Notes: a model not told the origin generated them from the sequence alone. Positions 1 through 8,947 are shown, numbered from the stretch's first letter. The stretch is DNA of 17,115 bases from Deinococcus sp. (GCA_028287665.1 JAQBPF010000004.1:1-17115); one strand, 5' to 3'. Made by a program: numbers and translations.

Positions 1-32
1 TGGAAGGCAGCGTCGGCTGAGGATTAAAGCGA

Positions 33-476
33 ATGACCCTTGTAGATCGACATATAAATGACCTTCTACAAGGGGCTAAACGCATCTTTCCCGAAATCCG
101 CCAGGAAATAAATGAGCATCAAGGGTCAATTCATACTCAGCTCTCTTGCCTAGCTCGGCTCGCACAGACCCTTATTGCAAGCAAAAATCTGACAGACTTT
201 CAAATATTGGTAGAGCTTGTTGATCAGCACTTTGAGCCTGCCAACGAACGCTTGGAGAAACTAAATAACGCTGTCTATGTCTCTTTTTTTGAATGCCTGT
301 ATTTTGATGTCGAGAATGGCGATCTCGCATGGAATGTCATGCCATCAAAATTGAGAATTGAATACGCGTCGTTTATAGCCGCTCTTGAAGCTGATGGTCC
401 GAAAAAACTAGACCATATGACCAACAAGCAGAAGTTTAGTCAAAGGCAAAAGCGAGCCTCTCGTCATCAGAATTAG
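33..476 (+). CDS. Hypothetical protein, possibly DUF7674-like
   Basis: A 147-residue soluble protein with no signal peptide or membrane segment. It is mostly predicted-helical, and its C-terminal 20 residues are rich in Lys, Arg and Gln. The middle (around NAVYVSFFECLYFD, then WNVMP) loosely recalls the small DUF7674-type proteins often found near polymorphic toxins, but that is a memory-based resemblance and not a firm assignment. The ATG at 33 has a GAGG about 10 bases upstream. The gene is clearly AT-richer and uses more A/T-ending codons than its neighbours, which suggests later acquisition. No partner toxin is visible downstream, and what lies upstream of base 1 is unknown. Confidence 0.6.
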   Translation: MTLVDRHINDLLQGAKRIFPEIRQEINEHQGSIHTQLSCLARLAQTLIASKNLTDFQILVELVDQHFEPANERLEKLNNAVYVSFFECLYFDVENGDLAWNVMPSKLRIEYASFIAALEADGPKKLDHMTNKQKFSQRQKRASRHQN

Positions 477-555
477 TTGATCTGGACTCAACTGCCATTC
501 TCTCCTGACATGAAAAAATCACTCAGAGATAGCCGTTCAAACACTCAGGAGTCAC

Positions 556-912
556 TTGAAACTCAATCACATCAACTTAGGCGTCACCGACGTTCCCGTA
601 GCTGTAGAAATCTTTGAGCGTTACTTCGGTCTGAAGCAGTCAGACGGGATGCCGCGTAACGACAACATGACTTTTCTGCGCGATGACGACGGTTCGTTAG
701 TCTCTGTGTTTAAGAGCAAAGACGTGTCTTATCCCAAAGTCTTCCATATTGGCTTTTTGCAGGACACGCCGGAGCAGGTGCGGGCCATTCACGCTGAACT
801 GACAGCGGGCGGTTACCAGATTCCCGGCCCCAGCGAGAACCACGGACGCCTGACCTTCTATTTCAATACACCGTTCGGCGTGATCGTCGAAGTCGAATCG
901 CTTTTCGGATAA
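556..912 (+). CDS. VOC-family (glyoxalase/bleomycin-resistance fold) protein
   Basis: A 118-residue single-module vicinal-oxygen-chelate protein. It has the family's opening strand LNHINLGV with His5, the helix around VAVEIFERYFGLK, and the closing strand FGVIVEVES. Likely metal ligands are His5, His64 and Glu112. The family includes glyoxalases, extradiol dioxygenases and antibiotic-binding proteins, and the substrate cannot be told from sequence. The start is TTG at 556, preceded by AGGAG at 547-551. The ATG at 510 is in another frame. It ends 41 bases before sufD on the same strand, so the two are probably co-transcribed, but nothing in its sequence ties it to Fe-S assembly. Confidence 0.85.
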   Translation: MKLNHINLGVTDVPVAVEIFERYFGLKQSDGMPRNDNMTFLRDDDGSLVSVFKSKDVSYPKVFHIGFLQDTPEQVRAIHAELTAGGYQIPGPSENHGRLTFYFNTPFGVIVEVESLFG

Positions 913-953
913 TCCAGGCCTTTTCTGGCTTGTCTTGCTTCACAGGAGGATCA

Positions 954-2312
<1,359 letters not shown>

Positions 2313-2330
2313 GATCTAACTGAGCAGCCC

Positions 2331-2370
2331 GAGCAGTCAGTCTCCATTACCGAGCTGACTGCTTTTCTTT
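2331..2370 (+). terminator. Rho-independent terminator after sufD
   Basis: GCAGTCAG (2333-2340) pairs perfectly with CTGACTGC (2355-2362), extended by one A-T pair, and is followed by TTTTCTTT. It lies 20 bases past the sufD stop, so it closes the VOC-sufD unit. Confidence 0.75.
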
Positions 2371-2416
2371 GATCTCGACATAAAATGGCGGTTTTCTAAC
2401 AAACCCAGGGGGTGAC

Positions 2417-3028
2417 ATGAACAAATCAAGGCTGGAAGCGTTTTCGGACGGTGTCCTCGCCATCATCATTACTATTATGGTGCTGGAACTGAGGATTCCG
2501 GAAGGCCATACATGGAGTGATGTGCAGGCCCTCTGGCCCAAATTTTTAAGCTATGCCATCAGCTTTATCTACGTCGGCATCTACTGGAACAACCATCATC
2601 ACGTTCTGCACACGGTCAAAAAAGTGAATGGAGGGGTCTTATGGGCCAACCTGCACCTCCTCTTCTGGCTCTCACTGTTCCCTTTCGTTTCGGGCTGGGC
2701 AGGTGAAAGCCACTTCGCAGCCAATCCGATGACCAGCTACGGTTTTGTCGCCTTGATGTGCGGACTCGCTTATACCATTCTTGTCGCCGCCATCGTAAAA
2801 GCCGATCCTCAAAACCATCTGCTTCAAGAAGCAACGGGAGGGACAGGCGACAGAAAAGGCATTCTGTCTGTTCTCGCCTATATCGTTGCAACTGCCGCAC
2901 CTTTTTTAGGTCAGGGCGGCGTCGTTCTATCGGGTCTTCTGCTGATTGCTGTTGCCCTGATGTGGCTTATTCCAGACCCACGTATAGAGCGCATCTTGCA
3001 ACAGACTGAAGTTCAGAGAAGAGGCTAA
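2417..3028 (+). CDS. TMEM175/DUF1211 family membrane protein (putative K+ channel)
   Basis: A 203-residue integral membrane protein with about six hydrophobic segments. The first carries the family signature R5-xxx-F9-S10-D11-G (RLEAFSDGVLAI), and a WNNHHHVLH stretch follows the second. Both are hallmarks of the bacterial TMEM175/DUF1211 family, some members of which are tetrameric K+ channels. Length fits the one-repeat bacterial form. The ATG at 2417 has AGGGGGTG at 2407-2414. A -10-like TAAAAT at 2381-2386 sits just past the sufD terminator, so it is probably transcribed alone. Ion selectivity is inferred from family only. Confidence 0.88.
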   Translation: MNKSRLEAFSDGVLAIIITIMVLELRIPEGHTWSDVQALWPKFLSYAISFIYVGIYWNNHHHVLHTVKKVNGGVLWANLHLLFWLSLFPFVSGWAGESHFAANPMTSYGFVALMCGLAYTILVAAIVKADPQNHLLQEATGGTGDRKGILSVLAYIVATAAPFLGQGGVVLSGLLLIAVALMWLIPDPRIERILQQTEVQRRG

Positions 3029-3058
3029 CTGGTGTTCCTCATCGATAATGACAATCCA

Positions 3059-3097
3059 TAAGAAGCAGCCCCTTTCATAGTGAGGAGCCGCTTCTTA
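3059..3097 (+). terminator. Hairpin between convergent genes, probable terminator
   Basis: TAAGAAGC (3059-3066) pairs perfectly with GCTTCTTA (3090-3097), with further partial pairing inside. It sits between the stop of the TMEM175-like gene and the convergent stress-protein gene. The T-run after it is poor, so it may be an imperfect or two-way terminator. Confidence 0.5.
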
Positions 3098-3127
3098 CTC
3101 AATTTGTATTCCCAATTTACTGAGTCA

Positions 3128-3544
3128 CTACAGCTTCACTTCACCGTCTTCTTCGCCATCCCAGTAGTGAATACGTTTGGCGTCCACTTTGATCATCATG
3201 ATGCCCGGAGTATCCAGACCATCCTTGAACCACCGATCTAAATCGGGAGACCAATGCTCCTGCATCTGCGCCCTGTCCTCAATCAATTCGGCTTTGCCCT
3301 GAACGGTAGCAAAAAAGTAGTCTTTGCCCTGAAAAGCAAGTTGCACCTGATCGTCTTTCCGGATGTCGTGCACAGTGCGCGACTGGTCGTAGGTAAAGTA
3401 ATAGGACGTACCGTCATAGTCGACTTCGCCGTTATTACTCATAGGGCGCGCGGCCAGTTGGCCACCATCAGTGGTCGTGGTCAACACGGTCAGGTCTATG
3501 CCCCGCATCTTTTGAGAAAGATCAGCCAAGCTTTTTTCACTCAT
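3128..3544 (-). CDS. Pyridoxamine 5'-phosphate oxidase-like general stress protein
   Basis: A 138-residue protein of the split-barrel flavin-binding fold, in the general stress protein 26-like group. Visible features are the N-terminal helix (LADLSQKMRG), strands TVLTTTTDGGQLAARPM and DGTSYYFTYD, the VQLAFQGKDYFFATVQGKAEL hairpin region, and the late Trp-containing end (RIHYWDGEEDGEVKL). Relatives are small, dimeric and stress-induced. FMN or F420 binding is plausible but not provable here. The ATG at 3544 has AGGAG (CTCCT on the + strand at 3551-3555) six bases upstream. The DUF4142 gene lies 91 bases upstream on the same strand; whether the two are co-transcribed is not clear. Confidence 0.85.
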   Translation of the reverse strand: MSEKSLADLSQKMRGIDLTVLTTTTDGGQLAARPMSNNGEVDYDGTSYYFTYDQSRTVHDIRKDDQVQLAFQGKDYFFATVQGKAELIEDRAQMQEHWSPDLDRWFKDGLDTPGIMMIKVDAKRIHYWDGEEDGEVKL

Positions 3545-3635
3545 GGTGCGCTCCTAAAGAACTCGGCGAGAAGGTTAAAAGATGGGGCAGTTGAATAGAG
3601 GCTGACCCAAACTATTCACCATCAACCCTGGCCGC

Positions 3636-4178
3636 TCAGGAGCCGGGAAGCATCTTGGCATGATCCAGGTGCTGGGCAACAACGGGCTGATTCTTGGCAG
3701 CATAGGCGGCTGCCTGAGCATCTTTGGCCACGGTGCGGTAAGTCTGGATCAACTTGAGCGTCATCGCGTGGCCGTCTACCTGAACCTTCTTGTACTCGGC
3801 GTCAAAGGCTGCACCCGACAATGTGGTGAGCTTGTTGTATTGCAGACGCTGATCTGCACCGGGCTTGTCGGCCAACTTGATGCCTTTGGCCTGCGCTAAA
3901 GCATTCAATTCAGCCTGAGCCTTGGTATGAACGGCAATCATCTCCTGGGCATAGGCTTTTACAGAAGGGCTGCTGGTCTTCTTGAGCGCCAGCTCCGAGG
4001 TTTGAATTTCGGTCAGGTTGCTCATGGTCATGACTTCCATGAACAGCACATCGGTATCGTTGGACGTTTGTGCGGTACTCATGGCCGCCATTGGGGTGTT
4101 CTGTGCGCCGCCTGCCACAGAAGCGGGCACACAGAGGGCGAGGCAAGTCGTCAGAGCCAACAAAGAACGCTTTTTCAT
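3636..4178 (-). CDS. Secreted DUF4142 protein
   Basis: A 180-residue protein with a Sec signal peptide (MKKRSLLALTTCLALC, then VPASVAGGA; cleavage around residue 22-25). The mature part is a four-helix, ferritin-like DUF4142 domain: SELALKKTSSPSVKAYAQEM, a conserved HTKAQAELNALA helix, and a C-terminal HLDHAK motif. Family members are envelope proteins of unknown activity. Their conserved His residues invite a metal-binding guess, which is not shown here. The start ATG at 4178 has GGAGG (CCTCC on the + strand, 4187-4191) eight bases upstream, and this binding site lies inside a 10-bp perfect inverted repeat (4181-4217). A possible promoter lies at 4350-4378, giving a leader of about 165 bases. 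Confidence 0.85.
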   Translation of the reverse strand: MKKRSLLALTTCLALCVPASVAGGAQNTPMAAMSTAQTSNDTDVLFMEVMTMSNLTEIQTSELALKKTSSPSVKAYAQEMIAVHTKAQAELNALAQAKGIKLADKPGADQRLQYNKLTTLSGAAFDAEYKKVQVDGHAMTLKLIQTYRTVAKDAQAAAYAAKNQPVVAQHLDHAKMLPGS

Positions 4179-4180
4179 AC

Positions 4181-4217
4181 TGAAAACCTCCGGGGAATGA
4201 ACTCCCAGAGGTTTTCA
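4181..4217 (-). promoter_or_regulatory. Hairpin over the Shine-Dalgarno site of the DUF4142 gene
   Basis: TGAAAACCTC (4181-4190) and GAGGTTTTCA (4208-4217) form a perfect 10-bp inverted repeat with a 17-base spacer that can add a GGG/CCC pairing. In the minus-strand mRNA the 3' arm contains the GGAGG binding site and ends two bases before the ATG, so folding would hide the ribosome binding site. It could equally be a protein operator. There is no T-run beyond it to make it a terminator. Confidence 0.55.
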
Positions 4218-4349
4218 TGCTTAAACAACTCAAAGATGACAGGAACTTTCGCCTGGGCTTGAGCTGGCACTGAGCCAAGATTGAGTAGAACCGTTGCTGG
4301 ACTAAGAACAGGCCTGAGAACTATTGAGAGGCTTCAAATCTGGTCATAT

Positions 4350-4378
4350 TTCATACAGTCTATGCTTTAACAGCTCAA
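4350..4378 (-). promoter_or_regulatory. Candidate promoter for the DUF4142 gene
   Basis: On the minus strand TTGAGC (4378-4373), a 17-base spacer and TATGAA (4355-4350) resemble a sigma-70-type promoter. The -35 box overlaps the sthA stop codon. The expected start near 4343 gives a leader of about 165 bases. Confidence 0.35.
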
Positions 4379-5883
4379 ACAATTTCGCCCACTGCGGCTG
4401 CTGGCTCCAGCTTGGGTTCCAGCGCGGGCACGCTTCCAAGGCGGTTAATCCCGTCAAAGGCCGCCGTTTTGTAGCATTCAGCCAGAGTCGGGTAATTGAA
4501 GACCGTGTTGACAAAGTAATCCACGGTTCCACCGAAAGCCATGACCGCCTGACCGATATGGATCAGTTCGCTGGCACCTGTGCCGATGATATGCACGCCC
4601 AACAGTTCGCGGGTTTCCAGGTGGAAGATCAGCTTTAACGTGCCCTGCTCGTCACCGATGATCTGGCCGCGTGCAATTTCGCGGTATTGGGCCTTGCCAA
4701 TCTCGTAGGGCACGCCCGCCGCCGTGAGTTCTTCTTCGTTTTTGCCCACCGTACTGATTTCGGGAATGGTGTAGATGCCGTAGGGAAACAGTTCGGGCAC
4801 GCTCTGGGTGGGAATGCCGAAGGCGTGGCAGGTGGCGAGGCGGCCCTGTTCCATACTGACGCTGGCCAGAGACGGAAAGCCGATCACGTCCCCCACCGCG
4901 TAGATGTGATGCACCGCCGTCTGATAATGCTCGTTCACGGTGATTCGGCCCCGGTCATCGGCGCTGAGGCCCGCGGCTTCCAGATTCAGTTTGGCGGTGG
5001 CCCCGACGCGCCCGATCGAGTACAGCACCATATCGCTGACGATTTCTTTGCCGCTGGCGAGCGTGACGCGCACGCGCTGGCCCAGCTGATCGGTGACCTG
5101 TTCCACCGTTTTCACGGCCTCGCCCAGCCGCAGGGTCATGCGGTTCTGGCGCATCTGGTAGGCCAGTACATCGGTGATTTCAAAATCCACGAATTCCAGA
5201 AGGCGGGGGCGCTTGTCGATCAGGGTCACGCGCACGCCCAGCGCGGCAAACATGCTGGCGTACTCGCAGCCGATGACGCCGCCACCGATGACGGTCACGG
5301 TACGCGGCAGATTCTGAAGATCCAGAATATCGTCGCTGATGATGATGCGTTTGCCGTCGAAGGGAATATTGCGGTCACGCGCCGCCTTCGTTCCCACTGC
5401 AATGACGATGGTGCGGGCGGTCACGTCGCGCCAGGCATCGCCCTGACCACGCACGTCGCGCAGCCGAACCGTATTGGGGCCGATAAACGACGCCTCGGCA
5501 TTGATGGTCTCGACCCGGTTGCGGTGCAGTTGGTGGCGCACCACATCCAGTTCGTGCGCCATCACGCTGCTGGTTCGGAGCAGCAGGTCCTGCACGGTAA
5601 TGTCGTCCTTGACCGAATACGACGAGCCGTACAGGCCGCGCTGGTTATAGCCGCTGAGGTGCATGATGGCTTCCCGGAAGGTTTTGGATGGAATCGTGCC
5701 CGTGTTGATGCACACGCCGCCGACAACCGATTTCCGTTCCACCACCGCGACCTTCTTGCCCAATTTAGCCGCCTGAATCGCCGCCCGCTGTCCGCCAGGG
5801 CCAGAGCCGATGACCAGCAGATCGTAGGTGAATTCGGGCGGGGTGCCCTGCACTGGGGTAAACGGAGAAACGGTCTGCATCAT
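4375..5883 (-). CDS. sthA: Soluble pyridine nucleotide transhydrogenase (Si-specific)
   Basis: A 502-residue FAD flavoprotein of the dihydrolipoamide dehydrogenase superfamily that moves hydride between NADPH and NAD+ in the cytoplasm. The FAD motif GSGPGG is at residues 26-31 and a second Rossmann motif (IGGGVIGCEYAS) starts near 189. The redox-active pair is broken: Cys58 is kept but its partner position is Thr63 (CINTGT), as in E. coli SthA. The C-terminal His-Pro motif is FNYPTLAE, also SthA-like, and the segment GDVIGFPSLAS is typical. It is about 35 residues longer than the E. coli enzyme, with extra residues at both ends. The start codon has GAGG seven bases upstream. A dehydrogenase role (lpd) is unlikely because the second Cys is absent. 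Confidence 0.92.
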   Translation of the reverse strand: MMQTVSPFTPVQGTPPEFTYDLLVIGSGPGGQRAAIQAAKLGKKVAVVERKSVVGGVCINTGTIPSKTFREAIMHLSGYNQRGLYGSSYSVKDDITVQDLLLRTSSVMAHELDVVRHQLHRNRVETINAEASFIGPNTVRLRDVRGQGDAWRDVTARTIVIAVGTKAARDRNIPFDGKRIIISDDILDLQNLPRTVTVIGGGVIGCEYASMFAALGVRVTLIDKRPRLLEFVDFEITDVLAYQMRQNRMTLRLGEAVKTVEQVTDQLGQRVRVTLASGKEIVSDMVLYSIGRVGATAKLNLEAAGLSADDRGRITVNEHYQTAVHHIYAVGDVIGFPSLASVSMEQGRLATCHAFGIPTQSVPELFPYGIYTIPEISTVGKNEEELTAAGVPYEIGKAQYREIARGQIIGDEQGTLKLIFHLETRELLGVHIIGTGASELIHIGQAVMAFGGTVDYFVNTVFNYPTLAECYKTAAFDGINRLGSVPALEPKLEPAAAVGEIV

Positions 5884-5916
5884 AGGAAAACCTCGCGGGA
5901 AGAAGGAAAATGCAGC

Positions 5917-5938
5917 CCTCAGCCGACAGGCTCTGAGG
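5917..5938 (-). other. Leader hairpin upstream of sthA
   Basis: CCTCAGCC (5917-5924) and GGCT plus GAGG (5929-5932, 5935-5938) form an eight-pair stem with a two-base bulge and a GACA tetraloop-sized loop on the + strand. It lies 34-55 bases upstream of the sthA start. Role unknown. Confidence 0.35.
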
Positions 5939-6036
5939 CGACGTTGTGAAGAAGTTCATTGTGTCACACCCCCGTTTTGGGCGTGAACAGGCGTCTACAT
6001 CAGCCGCGCCGCTCTGACCTGGGCCTGCCTGCCTGG

Positions 6037-6339
6037 CTACATGATCTTCGTTTCTGTGCCCGCTTCCCAGGCCGTGATACTCAGGTCATTCACGCCCATA
6101 CTCTGCACGGCGGCCACCGCTTCTGCTACACCGGGCAGCGCCAGATGCGTTTGCATCTCGCCCATACTGGCCCACTGCTCGGTGATGACGAACTGCCCCG
6201 GTACGTCCAGATTTTCGGACACCAGATACAGCAGGCAGCCCGGTTCGGTGCGCGTCTGGGCAGCCAGGCCCTGCAACATCTGGCGACCCGTGTCGTGGTG
6301 GGCGGCGGGGAAAGTCAAGCGACCATGCGAAAGAATCAT
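6037..6339 (-). CDS. ABM-family monooxygenase (putative quinol monooxygenase)
   Basis: A 100-residue protein of the antibiotic biosynthesis monooxygenase fold (YgiN-like). It shows the pattern of this ferredoxin-like dimer: an opening strand (MILSHGRLTF), a helix ending in ...TEPGCLLYLV, the FVITEQWASM strand, and the HLALPGVAEAVAAV helix. Members oxidise quinols or polyketides without cofactor, or handle haem. The substrate cannot be assigned. The start at 6339 is chosen over longer in-frame possibilities because GGAGG (CCTCC on the + strand, 6346-6350) is six bases upstream. That site is part of a perfect CCTCCGGAGG palindrome (6346-6355). It precedes sthA on the same strand by 153 bases. 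Confidence 0.82.
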   Translation of the reverse strand: MILSHGRLTFPAAHHDTGRQMLQGLAAQTRTEPGCLLYLVSENLDVPGQFVITEQWASMGEMQTHLALPGVAEAVAAVQSMGVNDLSITAWEAGTETKIM

Positions 6340-6507
6340 GCGGTGCCTCCGGAGGTTGAACTGTGGATTCTGTGTTGTCGGTGCTGTGTCTACCTTGCCC
6401 GATGTGCGGGGGAAAGCGGCGCAAGCTCTATTACACTTGCCCTCACCTGCTCTGGACAGGCAACGCTTGTGGACGCAAAACCGCGCCGCATCTGTCCCCA
6501 CCAGACG

Positions 6508-6547
6508 ACAAAAAACCGGAACACCCAGGTCGGGCATTCCGGCTTTT
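6508..6547 (-). terminator. Rho-independent terminator after rplY
   Basis: CCGGAA (6516-6521) pairs with TTCCGG (6537-6542), with an inner CCC/GGG. On the minus strand the stem is followed by six T residues (A run 6510-6515). It lies about 25 bases past the rplY stop. Confidence 0.85.
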
Positions 6548-6567
6548 CAGCTTGAACTTGGTAAGGC

Positions 6568-7275
6568 TTACGCCTCGGTGCTGTCTTCGCCTTCGGAGGC
6601 GCTCTCAGCAGCGGCTTCGGCCTTGACTTCTTCGAGGCTCGCGTCGCCTTCCAGCACGGCAGCAGCGGCTTCTTCGGACAGTTCGCCCGCAGCGACCATG
6701 CCTGCGACCTGAACGGCCTGCGTTTCGGCGGCCAGTTCGTCGGCGCTCATGCGGGGGGCCAGCAGGCTGATGACGACGGTGTCTTCATCCACGCCCAGCT
6801 TCACGCCTTCGGGAAGTTTCAGCTGTCCGGCGGTGATGTGGTCACCGATGTTCAGCTTGCTCACGTCTACCGAAATTTCCTGAGGAATACGGCGGGGGCC
6901 AGGAGCAATCACGGCCAGGTTGTGAACAACGATGTCCACGAGGCCGCCCATGACTTCGCCCTGGCTCTTGCCTTTGGTGTGCACGGGCACGCTGACGGCC
7001 ACAGGCTCGCCGTAGGTGACCATGTAAAAGTCGACGTGGATCGGCACGCGGCGGCGCTTGTCCATCTGCACGGCCTTGACCAGTGCGGGAAAGGCTTCGC
7101 TGCCTTCGACGGTGATGTCGAAGATGCCAGTCGTGCCCTGCTTGCGGAAAGCGCGGTCAAAGGCTTTCAAGTCGAGGGTGAAGCTGACGTTGTTGCCTTT
7201 GTTGTAGGCGACGGCGGGGATCAAGCCTTCGGCCAGTTTTTCCTGAGGAATGCGGGGTTGGGCGTTTAGTTCCAT
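6568..7275 (-). CDS. rplY: 50S ribosomal protein L25/general stress protein CTC
   Basis: A 235-residue L25 of the CTC type that binds 5S rRNA in the large subunit. The L25 beta-barrel is at residues 1-90 (IPAVAYNKGNNVSFTLDLKAF, VQMDKRRRVPIHVDFYMV), then the TL5/CTC middle domain (VHTKGKSQGEVMGGLVDIVV, ending PRMSADELAAE). The C-terminal extension contains AAGELSEEAAAAVLEGDASLEEVKAEA and an acidic tail. The whole closely follows my memory of the D. radiodurans CTC protein, which has a C-terminal third domain found in deinococci. The ATG at 7275 has AAGGAG about 11 bases upstream. It is divergent from efp. Confidence 0.95.
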   Translation of the reverse strand: MELNAQPRIPQEKLAEGLIPAVAYNKGNNVSFTLDLKAFDRAFRKQGTTGIFDITVEGSEAFPALVKAVQMDKRRRVPIHVDFYMVTYGEPVAVSVPVHTKGKSQGEVMGGLVDIVVHNLAVIAPGPRRIPQEISVDVSKLNIGDHITAGQLKLPEGVKLGVDEDTVVISLLAPRMSADELAAETQAVQVAGMVAAGELSEEAAAAVLEGDASLEEVKAEAAAESASEGEDSTEA

Positions 7276-7383
7276 GCTGGGTGACTCTCCTTGGGGGTGT
7301 CTCTCGTCTGGCCGCCTCGCTCTCTTCCATGTCCAAAGCTCGAAAGCATCTGGGCGCGGGGGCGGGCGTCAAGCAACCGTGAC

Positions 7384-7392
7384 AGTGTAGCA
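7384..7392 (-). promoter_or_regulatory. Candidate extended -10 promoter for rplY
   Basis: TGCTACACT on the minus strand (7392-7384) matches an extended -10 (TGnTAnnnT). No good -35 is seen. Transcription would begin about 100 bases before the rplY start. Confidence 0.35.
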
Positions 7393-7486
7393 AAACTGGG
7401 GGATGGGGGGAAGGGCTTGGCCACCCCCATTGATGAACACCCTGGCCGGGAATGCGGGATCGCGCCGATCAGGAAGCTCACGCCTC

Positions 7487-7495
7487 TGCTAGAAT
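7487..7495 (+). promoter_or_regulatory. Candidate extended -10 promoter for efp
   Basis: TGCTAGAAT (7487-7495) is a near-ideal extended -10. A -35 is not evident. Transcription would begin near 7502, about 100 bases upstream of efp. Confidence 0.45.
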
Positions 7496-7602
7496 CGTTC
7501 CTGTTGCCGTGAGGCCCCCCCGCACTGCCACCCTCATTCGGTGGCAACGCGTCCAGTGAACCGGCATGGGGGCGGCCCCGGCCCGCACAAGGAGAACCAG
7601 AC

Positions 7603-8160
7603 ATGATCAGCGTAACCGAACTGAGAAACGGCACCAAAGTGGAAATGGACGGCGGCCTGTGGGAATGCCTCGACTACTCTCACCTGAAGATGGGACGCGG
7701 CGGCGCGAAAGTGGTCACCAAATTCCGCAACATGGAAACGGGCAGCATCGTCGACCGCACCTTCAACAGCGGCGAAAAGTTGCAGGACATTTTCGTCGAG
7801 GGCAAGAAGATGCAGTACCTCTACCGCGACGGCGACGACTACATGTTCATGGACATGGACACCTACGATCAGGTCAGCCTGCCCCCCACCCTGGTCGGTG
7901 ACGCTGCCAAGTTCATGAAGGAAAACACCGACGTGGAAGTGCAGGTCTACGGAGACAAAGCCCTGAAGATCACGCTGCCCAACATGGTGGTCCTGAAGAT
8001 TACGCAGACCGACCCCGGCGTGCGCGGCGATACCGTTTCGGGCGGCACCAAGCCCGCCACCCTGGAAACGGGCGCCATCGTGCAGGTGCCTCTGTTCGTA
8101 GAGCAGGACGCCAGCGTGAAGGTCGATACCCGCACGGGCGAGTACCTCAGCCGCGCCTGA
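7603..8160 (+). CDS. efp: Elongation factor P
   Basis: A 185-residue EF-P that stops ribosome stalling at polyproline stretches. It has all three beta-barrels: the N-terminal KOW-like domain (residues 1-65), the OB domain from about 66, and the C-terminal OB domain with the family signature VRGDTVSGGTKPATLETGA. The tip of domain I reads MGRGGAK, placing Arg at position 32. This is the residue rhamnosylated by EarP in some proteobacteria, but the same tip occurs in Thermus EF-P, and no modification enzyme is visible here. The start ATG at 7603 has AAGGAGA at 7589-7595. A strong terminator follows, so it is probably transcribed alone. Confidence 0.97.
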   Translation: MISVTELRNGTKVEMDGGLWECLDYSHLKMGRGGAKVVTKFRNMETGSIVDRTFNSGEKLQDIFVEGKKMQYLYRDGDDYMFMDMDTYDQVSLPPTLVGDAAKFMKENTDVEVQVYGDKALKITLPNMVVLKITQTDPGVRGDTVSGGTKPATLETGAIVQVPLFVEQDASVKVDTRTGEYLSRA

Positions 8161-8194
8161 ACACCGCGTCATACCCGCATCCAGTACCGAAAAT

Positions 8195-8225
8195 GCCGCC
8201 CCACGCGATGGAGGGCGGCTTTTTT
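8195..8225 (+). terminator. Rho-independent terminator after efp
   Basis: GCCGCCC (8195-8201) pairs with GGGCGGC (8213-8219), with an 11-base loop, followed directly by six T residues (8220-8225). It lies 34 bases past the efp stop. Confidence 0.95.
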
Positions 8226-8347
8226 GGATCGGCGTCCTGACCGAGCGACCCATGAGGAGTTTGTGGTTAGACTCAGTCCAGACAACCCACTGTTTGCTTT
8301 GCCCCTGCTGTCCTCTCACCGTTTCCACGGCATGATGAGCGGCGACG

Positions 8348-8366
8348 TTTCATTCCATTTCATTCC
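8348..8366 (+). repeat. Tandem TTTCATTCC repeat upstream of accB
   Basis: Two copies of TTTCATTCC at 8348-8356 and 8358-8366, with a 10-base period, lie about 30 bases before the accB start. The spacing of one helical turn could suit a DNA-binding protein, but it may be chance. Confidence 0.5.
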
Positions 8367-8395
8367 TAGACCCAAATAGCACCACAGGAGGGGCC

Positions 8396-8947
8396 ATGAA
8401 CCCAGAAGACCTCAAACGAATCCTTGACGCCCTGAGCGCCGCCGATGTCCGTGAATTCAGCCTGAAGACCGGCAGCTTTGCCCTTGATCTGAAACGCGGC
8501 CCGCAGGCGATGGGCGGCCCCGCCTTTGCCCCCAGCGCCAGCGTGTCCAGCCCCAGTGGCCCCACCGCGCCCCAGCCAGCGGCCTTTGCACCTGCTCCTG
8601 CCGCCACTGCCAGCCCTGCCGCGCCCGCTGACGTGGTTCCCACCGCCTCTGCCCCTGCCGCCACTGCAGCCGCGCCAGAAGCGCCCGCTGCCCCTGCCAA
8701 GGCCGCCAGCACCGGAACGCCCGTCAAGGCTCCGATTGTGGGTACGTTCTATGCCTCCAGCAGCCCCGACGCCGCGCCGTTCGTCAAAATTGGCGACAGC
8801 GTCAGCGCGGGCCAGGTGCTGTGCATCATCGAAGCCATGAAGCTGATGAACGAGATCGAGGCGGAAACGGGCGGTGTGGTGCGCGAAATCCTGGTCAAGA
8901 ATGCCGATCCGGTGGAATACGGCCAGACGCTGTTCGTGATCGAGTAA
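8396..8947 (+). CDS. accB: Biotin carboxyl carrier protein of acetyl-CoA carboxylase
   Basis: A 183-residue AccB, carrying biotin between the carboxylase and carboxyltransferase subunits in the first step of fatty-acid synthesis. The N-terminal helix region (1-40) starts [20 protein letters not shown]. It is followed by an Ala/Pro-rich flexible linker (about 45-105) and the biotinyl domain (about 108-183). The biotinylated residue is Lys149 in EAMKLMNE, and the protruding-thumb sequence [17 protein letters not shown] precedes it. The start ATG at 8396 has AGGAGGGG at 8386-8393. accC follows after 13 bases. accA and accD are not in the window. Confidence 0.96.
   Translation: MNPEDLKRILDALSAADVREFSLKTGSFALDLKRGPQAMGGPAFAPSASVSSPSGPTAPQPAAFAPAPAATASPAAPADVVPTASAPAATAAAPEAPAAPAKAASTGTPVKAPIVGTFYASSSPDAAPFVKIGDSVSAGQVLCIIEAMKLMNEIEAETGGVVREILVKNADPVEYGQTLFVIE

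Larger units (their letters stand above)
7276..7602. other. Divergent intergenic region between rplY and efp
   Basis: These 327 bases hold no credible gene. They contain two candidate extended -10 boxes in opposite directions, given as separate entries, and G/C-rich tracts such as a run of six G at 7405-7410. I see no clear hairpin with a T-run. Confidence 0.6.

Noticed and set aside
2375..2390. ACATAAAA stretch as a radiation/desiccation response (RDRM) operator
   Set aside because: Only one half-site resembles the known Deinococcus palindrome; the other half is absent.
4687..5949. A 420-codon open frame antisense to sthA
   Set aside because: The sense strand encodes an intact transhydrogenase; this frame has no motif or ribosome binding site.
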